In this document: piece by piece, positions 40,270-48,842 of the stretch
Layout: the number at the start of each line of letters is the position of its first letter
Numbering within the stretch: position 1 is the stretch's first letter
Origin: Candidatus Woesearchaeota archaeon
GTDB lineage: Archaea > Nanobdellota > Nanobdellia > Woesearchaeales > UBA583
Reading direction: 5' to 3'
Length of the DNA: 64,000 nt
NCBI GenBank assembly: GCA_023898345.1
Contig: CP060218.1
Coordinates: 1,178,001 to 1,242,000 of the forward strand
Program-made: the position numbers and the translations under genes
The notes under the pieces: generated by a model
The model's database searches: none
What the model saw: only the letters and a program-made list of their open reading frames with translations
What the model was told of the DNA's origin: nothing

Positions 40270-42048
40270 ATGTCTTCGCAAGAGTCTGCTGGAACTGGTG
40301 AAAATCAAGGCCAAAAAAAGAAGCAGAATTTAGAAGATGAACTTCAAGAAAAAACTTCTGCTTTTGACACAAAACAGCCCATTCCTTCACAGACTTTTTC
40401 TCAGCAGCAGTTGCAGGAACTTCGACAAAGGCAGGAGCAAGCAATGTTCTCTGCAATTCAACAAAAACTTTCTTCTCGTACTCCTCTTTCTGAAGAAGAA
40501 ATTCGTTTTCTCAAGGAAAGTCCTCTACCAAAAGACCAAGTTGCAGCAGTTCTGAAAGAAAATGAGAGAACAACACAATTTCAAAACTTGATGCAAAAAC
40601 AGGAACTGGGAAAGCTTACTTCTTCGGAAGAGAAAACATTTCGGGGCCTGCTTGCTCGTCAACAGCTAGCAGATGAACAGTTGCACGCTTTTGAAAATCT
40701 TAGTAGAGAAGCTTTGGAAAAGGGTGGAAAAAAAGTTATCCATTTCACAGACCCTCATCTTGGCTATGAAGATTTGGAACAGCGACTAAGGAGTACGTTA
40801 GGACTTCATGAATTTGATCCTTCTCAAAATATTTTTGTCTCAACAGGAGATATTCTCCCAGACTTAATTGACCAAGAAAGTCAAGGTCTCAATGCTTTTA
40901 ACCCTCATCGTATTGCCTCAGAAGGTGAACTAAGTGCAGATGAAAAGAAAGATTTTGTTTCTCATTATTCTGCATTTCTTGATTATTTTGGTCTTGATAT
41001 TGAAACTTTTGAAACGGGAGGACAAAACCTTGCTGACTTAGGCGAGCATGCAAATCAAATTTTTTCTCGTTTTATTCAAAGCTTTTACATGATGGAAGAA
41101 CCTGAAGGGCTGCGTCCTGAGGAAATGAAAAAGTTTAGAGAAACTCGAGACAAGGTTCATGAGTTGCTGAAAAAGGCAAATGACAATCATGCTCGAAAAG
41201 GCTATAAGAAAATTAAGAAAATTCTTGAAGCTGAGGGTCTCAACTCTGACAATGCTGTCTTAGTTGCTGGAAATCACGACATTGAAGCCATTATGAGAGA
41301 AGAACTTGGCGAGTACATGATTGATCCTGGGAATATTAAGACTGTTGGCGGTCTTCGTGTCGGAAACTATCTTTCTGGAAGTACTGGGGAGTCTATGGGT
41401 TTTGAGCTTACTAAAAAATTTGGTTATGGTTGGAGTGATGTTCGCAAAGATCCTGAAACAAAACGAACAGCTTCGTACAAAAAACTTCATGAAAAGTTGA
41501 AGGAGGTTTGGGATAAGAGTTTGAGCTATCTGCAACTGGACAAACTTCTTACCATGGCAAGACTGCGGGAAACATACGGACTTGGACAATCGGACTTGAC
41601 AAATTACTTTGAACAAAAAATTAAGCCAGAGAGAGCTGAGACTGTTAAAGAGAATCTCAAGAAGATTCCTCAGCTTGACTTGTCACAAACTGACCTTGTC
41701 GTTGGACATGGAGATCCGGGACATCCCCAGTTTGCCGGTGCTGAAGAACAAAGGGTCTATCAGGAAATTCTTAAAACAAATAAGCCTTACCTTTTTGGAC
41801 ATATTCATGGACCTCGTTCTCGGATGGAAGGTAAAACTCCTCTTCTTGGTCCTGGTTCAGCAAAATATGGGAATCATGGAGTGTATGTTTTTGAGAAAAA
41901 AGATGGCGGTTACAAACTTGGTCCTATGGCGCTTGCGCAGTACAATAAGGAGACGGCAAAGTTGCAGTTCCAAGCAACAACTCCTGAATATCTTAATGGA
42001 CAAGCAAGTTTAGGAAAAAAAGAAAATCCTGGAGAAAATGAACAATAA
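40270..42048 (+). CDS. Calcineurin-like metallophosphoesterase with long N-terminal extension
   Basis: A 592-residue protein. The first ~155 residues are Gln/Glu/Lys-rich and helical (FSQQQLQELRQRQEQAMFSA), probably coiled-coil. The metallophosphoesterase domain follows with all dinuclear-metal motifs: FTDPHLG (D-x-H), STGDILPD (GD), VAGNHDIEA (GNHD), VVGHGDPGHP (GH) and FGHIHGP (GHxH). A long insert (about 225-330) separates the second and third motifs. The substrate may be nucleic acid, nucleotide or protein phosphate; it is not determinable. Its stop lies 11 nt inside the following PIN gene, so the two are translationally coupled. Confidence 0.85.
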   Translation: MSSQESAGTGENQGQKKKQNLEDELQEKTSAFDTKQPIPSQTFSQQQLQELRQRQEQAMFSAIQQKLSSRTPLSEEEIRFLKESPLPKDQVAAVLKENERTTQFQNLMQKQELGKLTSSEEKTFRGLLARQQLADEQLHAFENLSREALEKGGKKVIHFTDPHLGYEDLEQRLRSTLGLHEFDPSQNIFVSTGDILPDLIDQESQGLNAFNPHRIASEGELSADEKKDFVSHYSAFLDYFGLDIETFETGGQNLADLGEHANQIFSRFIQSFYMMEEPEGLRPEEMKKFRETRDKVHELLKKANDNHARKGYKKIKKILEAEGLNSDNAVLVAGNHDIEAIMREELGEYMIDPGNIKTVGGLRVGNYLSGSTGESMGFELTKKFGYGWSDVRKDPETKRTASYKKLHEKLKEVWDKSLSYLQLDKLLTMARLRETYGLGQSDLTNYFEQKIKPERAETVKENLKKIPQLDLSQTDLVVGHGDPGHPQFAGAEEQRVYQEILKTNKPYLFGHIHGPRSRMEGKTPLLGPGSAKYGNHGVYVFEKKDGGYKLGPMALAQYNKETAKLQFQATTPEYLNGQASLGKKENPGENEQ

Positions 42049-42514
42049 ATTTGAAAAAAAAGCTATTGAAGAACTGCTTGCTGATTTGCCTCGCAAGGAA
42101 ATGGAAGAAGTGTTTTCTGAAAAAGGAGTTTTTGTTCTTCTTGATACAAACTTTCTTTTTGTCATGTTTCAGTTTCATATTGATGTTATTTCTGTCATTC
42201 GTGAACTTGTTGGACAAAGTGCTAAGTTTGGCATTCTTGAGGGCACGGTACATGAACTGAGTGCTATTGAAAGAAAGAAAACAAAAAATAAAAAATTCCT
42301 CCTGCTTATTTCCACATTGCTTCATCGCTACTCTTTTTGTGTGCTTTCTTCTGAGGAACATTATGTGGATAAGGATATTTTGAAACTCCTTCAAGAAAAA
42401 AAAAGAGAACATCTTGTTATTGCAACGAACGACAAAGCTTTGAGGCAACTCATAAAAAAAGAAGGAACGAGAAATATTTATCTTCGGCAAAAGCAATATT
42501 TGGCGCTGGAATAG
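42038..42514 (+). CDS. PIN-domain ribonuclease (FCF1/VapC-like)
   Basis: A 158-residue PIN nuclease. Candidate metal-binding acidic residues occur in order: Asp in VLLDTNFLF, Glu in LEGTVHELSAIE, and Asp in VIATNDKALR; the mid-domain KTKNKKFLLL helix is also typical. Archaeal single PIN proteins of this kind act in rRNA processing (FCF1/Utp24-like) or as toxins. No antitoxin-like partner is present, which favours RNA processing. It overlaps the phosphoesterase gene by 11 nt. Confidence 0.75.
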   Translation: MNNKFEKKAIEELLADLPRKEMEEVFSEKGVFVLLDTNFLFVMFQFHIDVISVIRELVGQSAKFGILEGTVHELSAIERKKTKNKKFLLLISTLLHRYSFCVLSSEEHYVDKDILKLLQEKKREHLVIATNDKALRQLIKKEGTRNIYLRQKQYLALE

Positions 42515-42520
42515 AAGACC

Positions 42521-43045
42521 TTAGGAAAAAATGGAACTTTCGTGTCTTTTCTTCTTTTCTACATGTAGTTCTTTTTTCTTTGCGAGAAGATTCTCACTGA
42601 GAGAAAGATTTGTCTCGTGACTAAACTTTGTATAGTCTGTAATTTCTTTGTACGCTGCGCTTAGTAGTTTGTGAAAGATTGCTTTGTCAAAAACTGAAAT
42701 CAAAGCCGCAGATTGTTTGAGCAATGCTGCGAGTGTGAGATAATATTCTTCAATTTGTTTTTCTTTTTCTTGCAGAATTTCGTTGTCGTAGCGAGAGAGA
42801 AAACTTTGTCCTTTGGCGTTTGTGAAGTAATCAATTTCTCCTAAGTGATGACGAAGCATTCCTTCGACTATTGTTAGTGTAATATGTGCGAACTGCTCTT
42901 GGATGTCCATTGGCGTTGTCCTGTTGTAAAAATACCATTTACAGAAAAAGATTTTATCGAATTCTTCAAAAGAAATGTCTGTTATTGTTTTTTCAAAGCA
43001 AAGTTTGTACGCTTGTATTTGTTCGTGAATACTACTTAGTTCCAT
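42521..43045 (-). CDS. Hypothetical helical protein, 174 aa
   Basis: Not recognised. All-helical and soluble, with Cys in YKLCFEK and FFCKWYFYN, aromatic-rich middle segments (MLRHHLGEIDYFTNAKG) and a basic tail (KKKELHVEKKKRHES). A TATA box (TCTTATAAAG, about 43067-43076 on the minus strand) lies about 27 nt before the ATG, so the transcript is leaderless. It is convergent with the PIN gene, 6 nt apart. Confidence 0.65.
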   Translation of the reverse strand: MELSSIHEQIQAYKLCFEKTITDISFEEFDKIFFCKWYFYNRTTPMDIQEQFAHITLTIVEGMLRHHLGEIDYFTNAKGQSFLSRYDNEILQEKEKQIEEYYLTLAALLKQSAALISVFDKAIFHKLLSAAYKEITDYTKFSHETNLSLSENLLAKKKELHVEKKKRHESSIFS

Positions 43046-43082
43046 GAAAAAAAGGAGAAGCTAAGTACTTTATAAGAATTTG

Positions 43083-43391
43083 TTAGAGGGAGAGCTTTTT
43101 TTCTTGAATCCAATGGTCTCTTACCTGACTAAAAAGAGGCCCCAAAGATTCTTCAACTACTCTCCTATCTTTTCCCTGAAGATATGTCCTCAAAAGTCCA
43201 ATAAGAGACTCTTCAACTAATCTTTTTGAGGCAGAACCTTCATCAAGATAACCCTCATCAAGAATTCTCTGAAGCAACTGTAGCACATTTGTAATCTCCC
43301 TCTCATTATAGGGGAGTCTAATTATTTTTTGAATGCTCATTGAGACATCGTTAAGAAGCAAAGAAAGTTCCATGTTTGCATCATAAACCAT
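43083..43391 (-). CDS. Hypothetical helical protein, 102 aa
   Basis: Not recognised. It is small and helical (ELSLLLNDVSMSIQKIIRLP; LQRILDEGYLDEGSASKRLV) without TM segments. The frame runs up to 43478, but ATTATATAC (about 43416-43424) is about 28 nt before the ATG at 43391 and the upstream residues look non-coding, so I start there. It lies in the same orientation as the 174-residue gene, with that gene's own promoter between them, and is divergent from the site-2 protease gene. Confidence 0.55.
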   Translation of the reverse strand: MVYDANMELSLLLNDVSMSIQKIIRLPYNEREITNVLQLLQRILDEGYLDEGSASKRLVEESLIGLLRTYLQGKDRRVVEESLGPLFSQVRDHWIQEKKLSL

Positions 43392-43517
43392 TTTTATTTT
43401 TGATACATACTCAAGATTATATACTTTTAGATTTACTAAAAAGTTACATCTTTTAACCCTCTTTATCACTAGCCCCATACAAAGAATTTTTAAAAAGAAA
43501 GCTTTCTTTTTTTTTTT

Positions 43518-44762
43518 ATGATAGTCACAGATTTTTTTTCTGAGAACTCAGCATTTTTTATCTTTGTTCTTTTGCTCTCACTTTTCCTTTTTTATAAGAG
43601 AGAAAATCTTGCAATACAAGGAAGGTTTCCGATTCTTTACATGCTTATGTACAGAACAAGTCTTGGACTTGATAAGATGAAGCGCTGGTCGCAAAAATAT
43701 AAACGAACCTATCTTGCTTTAGCATTTCTTTGTATTTTTGTAGGAGTTGTTGGAATTTTTCTCTCTCTTGGTCTTATGATTTATTCTTTAGATATGGTTC
43801 TTAAAGCAGACCTTTCAAGTGGCGGCGGTCTTGTTCTGCCTCTTAAAACTCAAAGTGGTCTTGATGGTGCTGTCCCTATTTTCTATGTTCCTTTTTGGTA
43901 CTGGATTGTCTCTCTTTTTGTCATTGTTGTGGTTCATGAATTTGCCCATGGCGTTATTGCAGAACGATTCAACATAAAAATAAAATCTAGTGGTTTTGCT
44001 TTTGGTGCACTCTTCCTTCCGATTTTGCCGGCTGCCTTTGTCGAACCTGATGAAAAAGATTTGAGGAAAAAACCGCGCTGGCAGCAGATTGCAGTCATGG
44101 GGGCCGGAAGTACAAGTAACTTTCTTTTTGGCTTTCTTTTTCTGGCTCTTTTTCTTTTTGCAGCAGAACCTCTTCTCCATTCTTCAATGGAAGTTTCCGA
44201 AGTTAGTTTTAATGGAGTTATGAATGAGAGTGAACTTAAGGCTTTTGGAATTAATGAGGGTAGTATTCAAAGTATTGATGGGAAAGCTGTTTCTGAGTTT
44301 GAGTTTGTGGTACTTGATAGTTTTTCAGGTCAACGTGTTCTGCTTCCCTACTTGTATAATCTTTCAGAGCAGGAAAACGTTACTTTGAGTATTGAGCACA
44401 ATGGCCTTCTTGAAGAAGTTAGTATTTCTCCTTTCTTTAGTGAGGAAGCAAATCGATCTTTACTTGGTATTACAAACTTTGCTGTCGGACTTGACAATAA
44501 GGATGATAAGACTTGGCTTGGAAATTTTCCTCTTTATCTTCGAACTCTCCTTAATTATTTGGTTCTTCTTAGTATTGGAATTGGGATCATGAATCTTCTA
44601 CCTCTTTGGATAACAGACGGAGGTCAAATTGCTTTTCTTATGATTAGCAAGGTTATTCGAAATGAAGAGACGGCGCTGCGAACATACAATTTGGTTTCTT
44701 TTCTGAGTCTTTGTCTCATTCTTCTTGTTGTGTGGCCAGGCATCATAAAATCTCTTTTATAG
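43518..44762 (+). CDS. Site-2 protease-like zinc metalloprotease (M50)
   Basis: A 414-residue intramembrane protease. It shows the zinc motif HEFAH (residues 140-144, in VVVHEFAHGVIAERF), the second conserved motif NLLPLWITDGG (about 359-369, Asp as third zinc ligand), and a PDZ-like extracytosolic segment between TM helices (GINEGSIQSIDGKAVSEFEF). About six TM segments are visible. S2P enzymes cleave membrane-bound regulators or remnant signal peptides; the target is unknown. A T-rich run precedes the ATG and no clear TATA box was found. Confidence 0.9.
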   Translation: MIVTDFFSENSAFFIFVLLLSLFLFYKRENLAIQGRFPILYMLMYRTSLGLDKMKRWSQKYKRTYLALAFLCIFVGVVGIFLSLGLMIYSLDMVLKADLSSGGGLVLPLKTQSGLDGAVPIFYVPFWYWIVSLFVIVVVHEFAHGVIAERFNIKIKSSGFAFGALFLPILPAAFVEPDEKDLRKKPRWQQIAVMGAGSTSNFLFGFLFLALFLFAAEPLLHSSMEVSEVSFNGVMNESELKAFGINEGSIQSIDGKAVSEFEFVVLDSFSGQRVLLPYLYNLSEQENVTLSIEHNGLLEEVSISPFFSEEANRSLLGITNFAVGLDNKDDKTWLGNFPLYLRTLLNYLVLLSIGIGIMNLLPLWITDGGQIAFLMISKVIRNEETALRTYNLVSFLSLCLILLVVWPGIIKSLL

Positions 44763-44872
44763 TTTAGACACTCATGCACTCTTTTAGTCATTCTTTAAAG
44801 ATACATCGCATTCACAAGCCTTACTAGTCTTCTTACAACAATAAACTGTTCCTCCTCTGTCGGGCGCGAAAC

Positions 44873-44884
44873 GTTTATATATTA
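44873..44884 (+). promoter_or_regulatory. TATA box of the Sec61-beta/NAC operon
   Basis: GTTTATATATTA is centred 25 nt before the Sec61-beta ATG at 44903. Confidence 0.6.
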
Positions 44885-44902
44885 AGAGATATTTATATCT
44901 TT

Positions 44903-45061
44903 ATGGCAAAACAAAGAGGCATTTCTCTTCCATCTGGACAAGGTGGCCTTATTGGAAGTGTCTCTAGCACTTATCATTCTAAGATTGGCTTCAGCCCAAA
45001 GTTTGTGGTTGTTTTTTCTCTTCTTGTGGTGTTCATCATCTTTCTTCTTTTCAACATTTAA
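44903..45061 (+). CDS. Preprotein translocase subunit Sec61-beta
   Basis: A 52-residue tail-anchored subunit of the SecYEbeta channel. The N-terminal Gly/Ser-rich cytoplasmic stretch (LPSGQGGLIGSVSSTYHSK) is followed by the family signature IGFSPKFVVVFSLLVVFIIF, with the conserved Pro before a single TM helix. The length equals that of archaeal Sec61-beta. It lies 37 nt upstream of the NAC gene, and one TATA box serves both. The gene is easily missed because of its size. Confidence 0.85.
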   Translation: MAKQRGISLPSGQGGLIGSVSSTYHSKIGFSPKFVVVFSLLVVFIIFLLFNI

Positions 45062-45098
45062 AATGGAAATGGTACTTTGTAGTGGAGGTTGTAGGTAA

Positions 45099-45437
45099 GT
45101 GATTCCTGGCGTTAATCCAAGGCAGCTCAAGCAGATGATGAAGCAAATGGGAATTTCTCAGGATGAGCTTGAGGTTTCTCAGCTTATTATGAAAACTTCT
45201 AAAGGAACACTTGTGTTTGACAATCCTTCTGTAACGAAGGTCATTATGCAAGGACAGGCAAGTTTTCAGGTTACTGGTGAGTACAGAGAAGAAGAAGAAA
45301 CATTTGAGACAACTATTAGTGAAGAGGACGTAAGTGTTGTTGCAGAGCAGGCCGGAGTTTCAAAGGATGAAGCTAGGAGGGCACTTGAAAAATCACAAGG
45401 CGATATTGCTCAGGCAATAGTAGGTTTAACAGAATAA
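45099..45437 (+). CDS. nac: Nascent polypeptide-associated complex protein (GTG start)
   Basis: Ribosome-bound chaperone, homodimeric in archaea. The 112-residue protein has MIPGVNPRQLKQMMKQMGIS at the start, the NAC beta-barrel (GTLVFDNPSVTKVIMQGQAS) and a C-terminal UBA domain (VSVVAEQAGVSKDEARRALE). The start is GTG; the upstream ATG frame (45064) stops before it. A GGAGG about 11 nt upstream acts as Shine-Dalgarno, fitting an internal operon gene. It follows Sec61-beta, a fitting pairing of nascent-chain and translocon factors. Confidence 0.93.
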   Translation: MIPGVNPRQLKQMMKQMGISQDELEVSQLIMKTSKGTLVFDNPSVTKVIMQGQASFQVTGEYREEEETFETTISEEDVSVVAEQAGVSKDEARRALEKSQGDIAQAIVGLTE

Positions 45438-45439
45438 GA

Positions 45440-45883
45440 ATGGAAGAACAATTACAAGCATACAGAGATTTGAGAAGGCACCTTAACTCCATAGAACACA
45501 TGGTCTATGTATCCTGCAAGTTTACTCGCACTTCCGAGATGCTCAGGCGCATCATGGAAACTATTGTTGCAGGCTATGAGCAATTTTTTTCTCTTGCTTA
45601 TGCCACTATGGTTTCAGAAGATTTTTCAAATGCTAGTGTCCACCACAAAGTACAGCTCCTCTCAGACTCTCTTGCAGACAGAGGAATCACAGTTGACCTT
45701 TCTGAATATTTTCTTCTCAAAAAGCTCTTAATTTCAGACTTTGATAGTATTGGTGAATATAGAAAAAACTTATGTATTATTACCTATCTTGATGGAGAGG
45801 AGTATGTCATTAATATGCAGAAGCTTTTTGAGTTTTACACTTCTTTGAAATTGGCTTCTGAATCAATTCTTCTCCACCAATAA
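45440..45883 (+). CDS. Hypothetical helical protein, 147 aa
   Basis: Not recognised. It is helical with no TM segment; segments include LRRHLNSIEHMVYVSCKFTR and EYFLLKKLLISDFDSIGEYR. It starts 2 nt after the NAC stop and is very likely co-transcribed with Sec61-beta and NAC, but nothing in its sequence shows a translation or secretion role. Its helical, HEPN-like length and charge pattern made me consider a HEPN fold, but the Rx4-6H motif is not visible. Confidence 0.6.
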   Translation: MEEQLQAYRDLRRHLNSIEHMVYVSCKFTRTSEMLRRIMETIVAGYEQFFSLAYATMVSEDFSNASVHHKVQLLSDSLADRGITVDLSEYFLLKKLLISDFDSIGEYRKNLCIITYLDGEEYVINMQKLFEFYTSLKLASESILLHQ

Positions 45884-45927
45884 TTTTTACAATTTTACTT
45901 GAAACTTTTCTTTAGTAGTACTAAGGG

Positions 45928-45937
45928 TTTATATAAT
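45928..45937 (+). promoter_or_regulatory. TATA box of the MinD-like gene
   Basis: TTTATATAAT is centred about 28 nt before the ATG at 45960. Confidence 0.55.
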
Positions 45938-45959
45938 AATAAGAATAATTTTTGCTCAT

Positions 45960-46745
45960 ATGGGAAAGCTTATTGTTATTTCTTCTGGAAAAGGAGGAGT
46001 TGGGAAAACAACTACCAGCGTTAATCTTGCATCAGCTCTTGCAAAGCAGGAAAGGAATGTGGTCTTAGTAGATGCAAATCTTACAACCCCAAATGTTGGT
46101 CTTCATCTTGGCCTTACAAAGTTTCCAGTAACTCTCAATGATGTTTTGAAAGGTGAGGCAAATCTTACAGACTCTCTTTATATTCACCCACTAGGTTTCA
46201 AACTTTTGCCAGGTAGTTTATCTGTACGCAGCTTTGCAGAAATTAACTCTCGGAAACTGAAGAAAGTTTTTGACGACCTGAAGGAAATGAGTGATTATGT
46301 TATTGTTGATAGTGCAGCGGGTCTGGGCAGTGAAGCTCTCTCAGTTATCAAGCTTGCGGATGAGTTGATTATTGTGACTAATCCTGAACTCCCTGCTGTA
46401 ACTGACGCGTTTAAGGTTGTAACTGTTGCTAAGGAAATTGGAATCCCTGTCAAAGGAGTTGTTCTTAACAGAGTTCGGCGCAATAACTACGATTTGGGGC
46501 TTCGTGCAATTGAAAGCCTTTTGGAAACTCCTATCACTTCAGTTATTGAAGACGATAAGAATATGAGACAGGCAGTTTACAGAAAGAAACCGATCATTCA
46601 TATTCGCCCAAATTCCCATACAGCGCAGCAGTACCACTTGCTTGCAGACAGAGTACATAAGGGAGAATACGAGAGGCGTATTGAAGAACTTGAGGCTGAA
46701 AATAGTTTCCTTCGAAGTGTGCTTCGTGGCCTGGGTTTTAATTAA
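45960..46745 (+). CDS. minD: MinD/ParA-family ATPase
   Basis: A 261-residue deviant Walker ATPase. The P-loop KGGVGKTTTSVNLASALA has the signature lysine (Lys at GKGG), switch I is VDANLTTPNVGLHLG, and Walker B is YVIVDSAAGLGSEALSVIKL. The body matches archaeal MinD paralogues. The C-terminal ~25 residues form a helix (YERRIEELEAENSFLRSVLR) that could be a coiled coil or an amphipathic membrane-targeting element. In archaea such proteins position cell-surface machines or act in division. It stands alone with its own TATA box; a dispersed repeat follows immediately. Confidence 0.9.
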   Translation: MGKLIVISSGKGGVGKTTTSVNLASALAKQERNVVLVDANLTTPNVGLHLGLTKFPVTLNDVLKGEANLTDSLYIHPLGFKLLPGSLSVRSFAEINSRKLKKVFDDLKEMSDYVIVDSAAGLGSEALSVIKLADELIIVTNPELPAVTDAFKVVTVAKEIGIPVKGVVLNRVRRNNYDLGLRAIESLLETPITSVIEDDKNMRQAVYRKKPIIHIRPNSHTAQQYHLLADRVHKGEYERRIEELEAENSFLRSVLRGLGFN

Positions 46746-46822
46746 TTCCTTAGCTCAGGAGCATTATCACTGCAGCCCTGCTCTGATTGTGAGGCAAGTG
46801 CATTTTAGCCAATTTGTTACTT
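46744..46822 (-). repeat. Dispersed two-hairpin element, copy E
   Basis: Minus orientation: AGTAACAAATTGGCTAAAATGCAC, then CAATCAGAGCAGGGCTGC, a diverged AGTG-ATAA-TGCT hairpin and GAGCTAAGGAATTAAT. It overlaps the last bases of the minD gene and lies before an orphan gene. Confidence 0.65.
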
Positions 46823-46906
46823 TTACACATTTTTTCTCTTTAGAAAAAAAGAAAAAAATCCTAAGAAACTTTTATTATGTTAAAGGACATCCCTTAAAAA
46901 TACAAA

Positions 46907-47866
46907 ATGATTAAAAACTTATTTAAGAAAAAAAGTAGAAAAGATGAGATTATTGAATTTAAATCTAGCATACCCTCATTACCTAATATCCCTATAAAAA
47001 AAGACATCCTTAATGGAGAGTACATAATTTTCCTGCTGACTTTTGCAGCAGAGTTAAAAAGAAGAATCCAAGAAAAGGGAGGCAAACTTGATGCTGTCTC
47101 TCAATCATATCTTGATGAGAAAGGAATACTCGACGTACCTTGTGAAATAAGTATTGGTACTAAACAACTATTTGTTTTCTTATATCCTCAAGTTAATAAT
47201 ACATTTGCGGAAAAGTACAAAGGAATACAAAATTTTGTAAAAAAGAACTTTAAGAAAGAATTTTGCTATTATGCTCCAGATAAACTTAATTCTAATGTAA
47301 TTTCAAAATCCCCATTTAGAAAATTTCTTGCAAGCGACCTTAGAAAAGTAGATGAAATTCCCGACGGTACATATGCTATGTGGTGGCCCACCGAAGAAGA
47401 AAAAAAATATTCTTACTCAAAAGCACAGAACTTCATAAGCCAGGCTTATACCTCCTTGAATGGAATTGAAACACCTATCTTTGGATTTTTCTTAAACTCC
47501 TTGGGATTTTCTGAAACAATAAATAGAGTAAGTTTACCTGAAGAAGGTTTTGTCGTTGCAGTAGAAGGTCCAGAAAATGAAATATTTTTATTCTGTGTGT
47601 CTCAGGAAAAAGGAATTAGTTTTCGCTTTAATCCTAAGACAACTTCAACAAAATATAGAGATAATTTCCTAAAAGCGTTTTCAGAATTTGTAAAAAAAGG
47701 AAGAAAAGAACTAGAAAAAGATGAGCTCGTACTAGATAAACACTATAATCATGGATCAATAAGTTGGTACAAGTCGATGGAAAAAACGACAGTAGAAGAA
47801 GAAAAAAAGGGAGTCCAATTTAAAGGAATTGGAATAACACACATAGATAAGAAAAATGAAGAATAG
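46907..47866 (+). CDS. Hypothetical protein, 319 aa
   Basis: Not recognised. It is a soluble, basic mixed alpha/beta protein with segments such as GTKQLFVFLYPQVNNTFAEK, IPDGTYAMWWPTEEEKKYSY and GFVVAVEGPENEIFLFCVSQ; it has no TM segment or signal. Its codon use is more A-rich (AAA, ATA, AGA) than that of neighbouring housekeeping genes, like the orphans near the integrase, and it sits directly downstream of a dispersed repeat, so recent acquisition is possible. An A/T box around 46870-46885 precedes the ATG. It is convergent with the HIT gene. Confidence 0.6.
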   Translation: MIKNLFKKKSRKDEIIEFKSSIPSLPNIPIKKDILNGEYIIFLLTFAAELKRRIQEKGGKLDAVSQSYLDEKGILDVPCEISIGTKQLFVFLYPQVNNTFAEKYKGIQNFVKKNFKKEFCYYAPDKLNSNVISKSPFRKFLASDLRKVDEIPDGTYAMWWPTEEEKKYSYSKAQNFISQAYTSLNGIETPIFGFFLNSLGFSETINRVSLPEEGFVVAVEGPENEIFLFCVSQEKGISFRFNPKTTSTKYRDNFLKAFSEFVKKGRKELEKDELVLDKHYNHGSISWYKSMEKTTVEEEKKGVQFKGIGITHIDKKNEE

Positions 47867-47878
47867 AACTTACTAGAC

Positions 47879-48277
47879 TTATAATTTTAATTTATTCTTA
47901 TAAATCTCCATTTCGTTTGGAAGATAGTTTACGTGAGCTTTTTTATTGTAGATGCTTTTCTCTTCTCTGCGTGGTACAAGGTGGATGTGTACATGAGGAA
48001 CTTCTTGCCCTGCAATTTCTCCAGAATTATTTAAAATATTTATTCCACAATGGAGTGTCTTCTCAAAGTGTTTTGCTAACTTGTGAACAACTACCATAAG
48101 CTCACAAAAGTCTGTCTCTGGCATTTCCATTACAGTGAGGTATGCTTTTTTTGGAATGATTAACGTGTGTCCTTTTTCTAAAGGAGCTATATCCAAGAAG
48201 GCCAAATGTTTTGCATCTTCATAAATGATATCAGCAGGAATTTCTCTTGCGACTATTTTTTCAAAAATGGTTCCCAT
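47879..48277 (-). CDS. HIT-family nucleotide hydrolase/transferase
   Basis: A 132-residue histidine-triad protein with the motif HVHIHLVPR and the family opening FEKIVAREIPADIIYEDAKH. HIT enzymes act on nucleoside phosphoramidates or dinucleoside polyphosphates. It is the third gene of a tight operon with a class I amidotransferase (16-nt gap) and Dph6. The sequence ends shortly after the triad, as in Hint-like members. Confidence 0.92.
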   Translation of the reverse strand: MGTIFEKIVAREIPADIIYEDAKHLAFLDIAPLEKGHTLIIPKKAYLTVMEMPETDFCELMVVVHKLAKHFEKTLHCGINILNNSGEIAGQEVPHVHIHLVPRREEKSIYNKKAHVNYLPNEMEIYKNKLKL

Positions 48278-48293
48278 GGAAGAGAACTTGAAC

Positions 48294-48842
48294 TTAGAGT
48301 TTTAAAAAGCTTCTTATGAGTTCTTTGTTACGAACTTCAGGATGAAAGAGAATTGCATAGTGATTTTCTTTGCGAACAACTTGAGGACAAGAAGTTTTTG
48401 CAAGACAGGTCCAGCCTTTTGGAATGGTAAATGCTTTTGAATGGACAGAATATATTTCTTTGAGCTCTTTTTTTATGAGTTTATCTTCTTCTAAAACTTG
48501 TATGTGTAAGAGTCCAAATTCTGCTTGTTCGTACAAATCTGCTCCGTGCACTTGTGCTAGAACTTGGGCCCCGGCACAAATCCCCAGTATGTCATTCTTA
48601 GCTGTGAGCAGCCACGAAAAATACTTCTTTCGTTCTTCTTCACTTGGTCCTTTGTCCATGACCTGATTGCCACTGAGAATTATTTTCTCAAACTTTGCAA
48701 GGTTTACGCTAGGTAGTTCCTTATAGGAAGAAATTTGCCAAACACAAACTTCTTCGTCGAGTATGTCTGTTATAGGAGAAATAAATTCTTTTGAAAATAA
48801 AGAATTTTCTTTTGCGTTCATGTCAATAATGAGTACTTTCAT
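48294..48842 (-). CDS. Class I glutamine amidotransferase-like protein
   Basis: A 182-residue triad amidotransferase domain, similar to the glutaminase part of GMP synthase. The nucleophile elbow is GICAGAQVLAQ (Cys), the oxyanion segment IILSGNQVMDKGPS, and the His-Glu pair lies in ILFHPEVRNKEL. No synthetase domain is attached, so it needs a partner or acts as a stand-alone peptidase/amidase. It overlaps the Dph6 gene by 4 nt (ATGA), so Dph6 or the HIT protein are candidate partners. The substrate is unknown. Confidence 0.8.
   Translation of the reverse strand: MKVLIIDMNAKENSLFSKEFISPITDILDEEVCVWQISSYKELPSVNLAKFEKIILSGNQVMDKGPSEEERKKYFSWLLTAKNDILGICAGAQVLAQVHGADLYEQAEFGLLHIQVLEEDKLIKKELKEIYSVHSKAFTIPKGWTCLAKTSCPQVVRKENHYAILFHPEVRNKELIRSFLKL

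Noticed and set aside
45440..45883. HEPN-domain nuclease call for the 147-residue gene after NAC
   Set aside because: Helical and of suitable length, but the Rx4-6H catalytic motif is not visible.
46642..46914. 90-codon plus-strand frame overlapping the end of minD
   Set aside because: Overlaps minD coding sequence out of frame and the dispersed repeat; no promoter or family signal.
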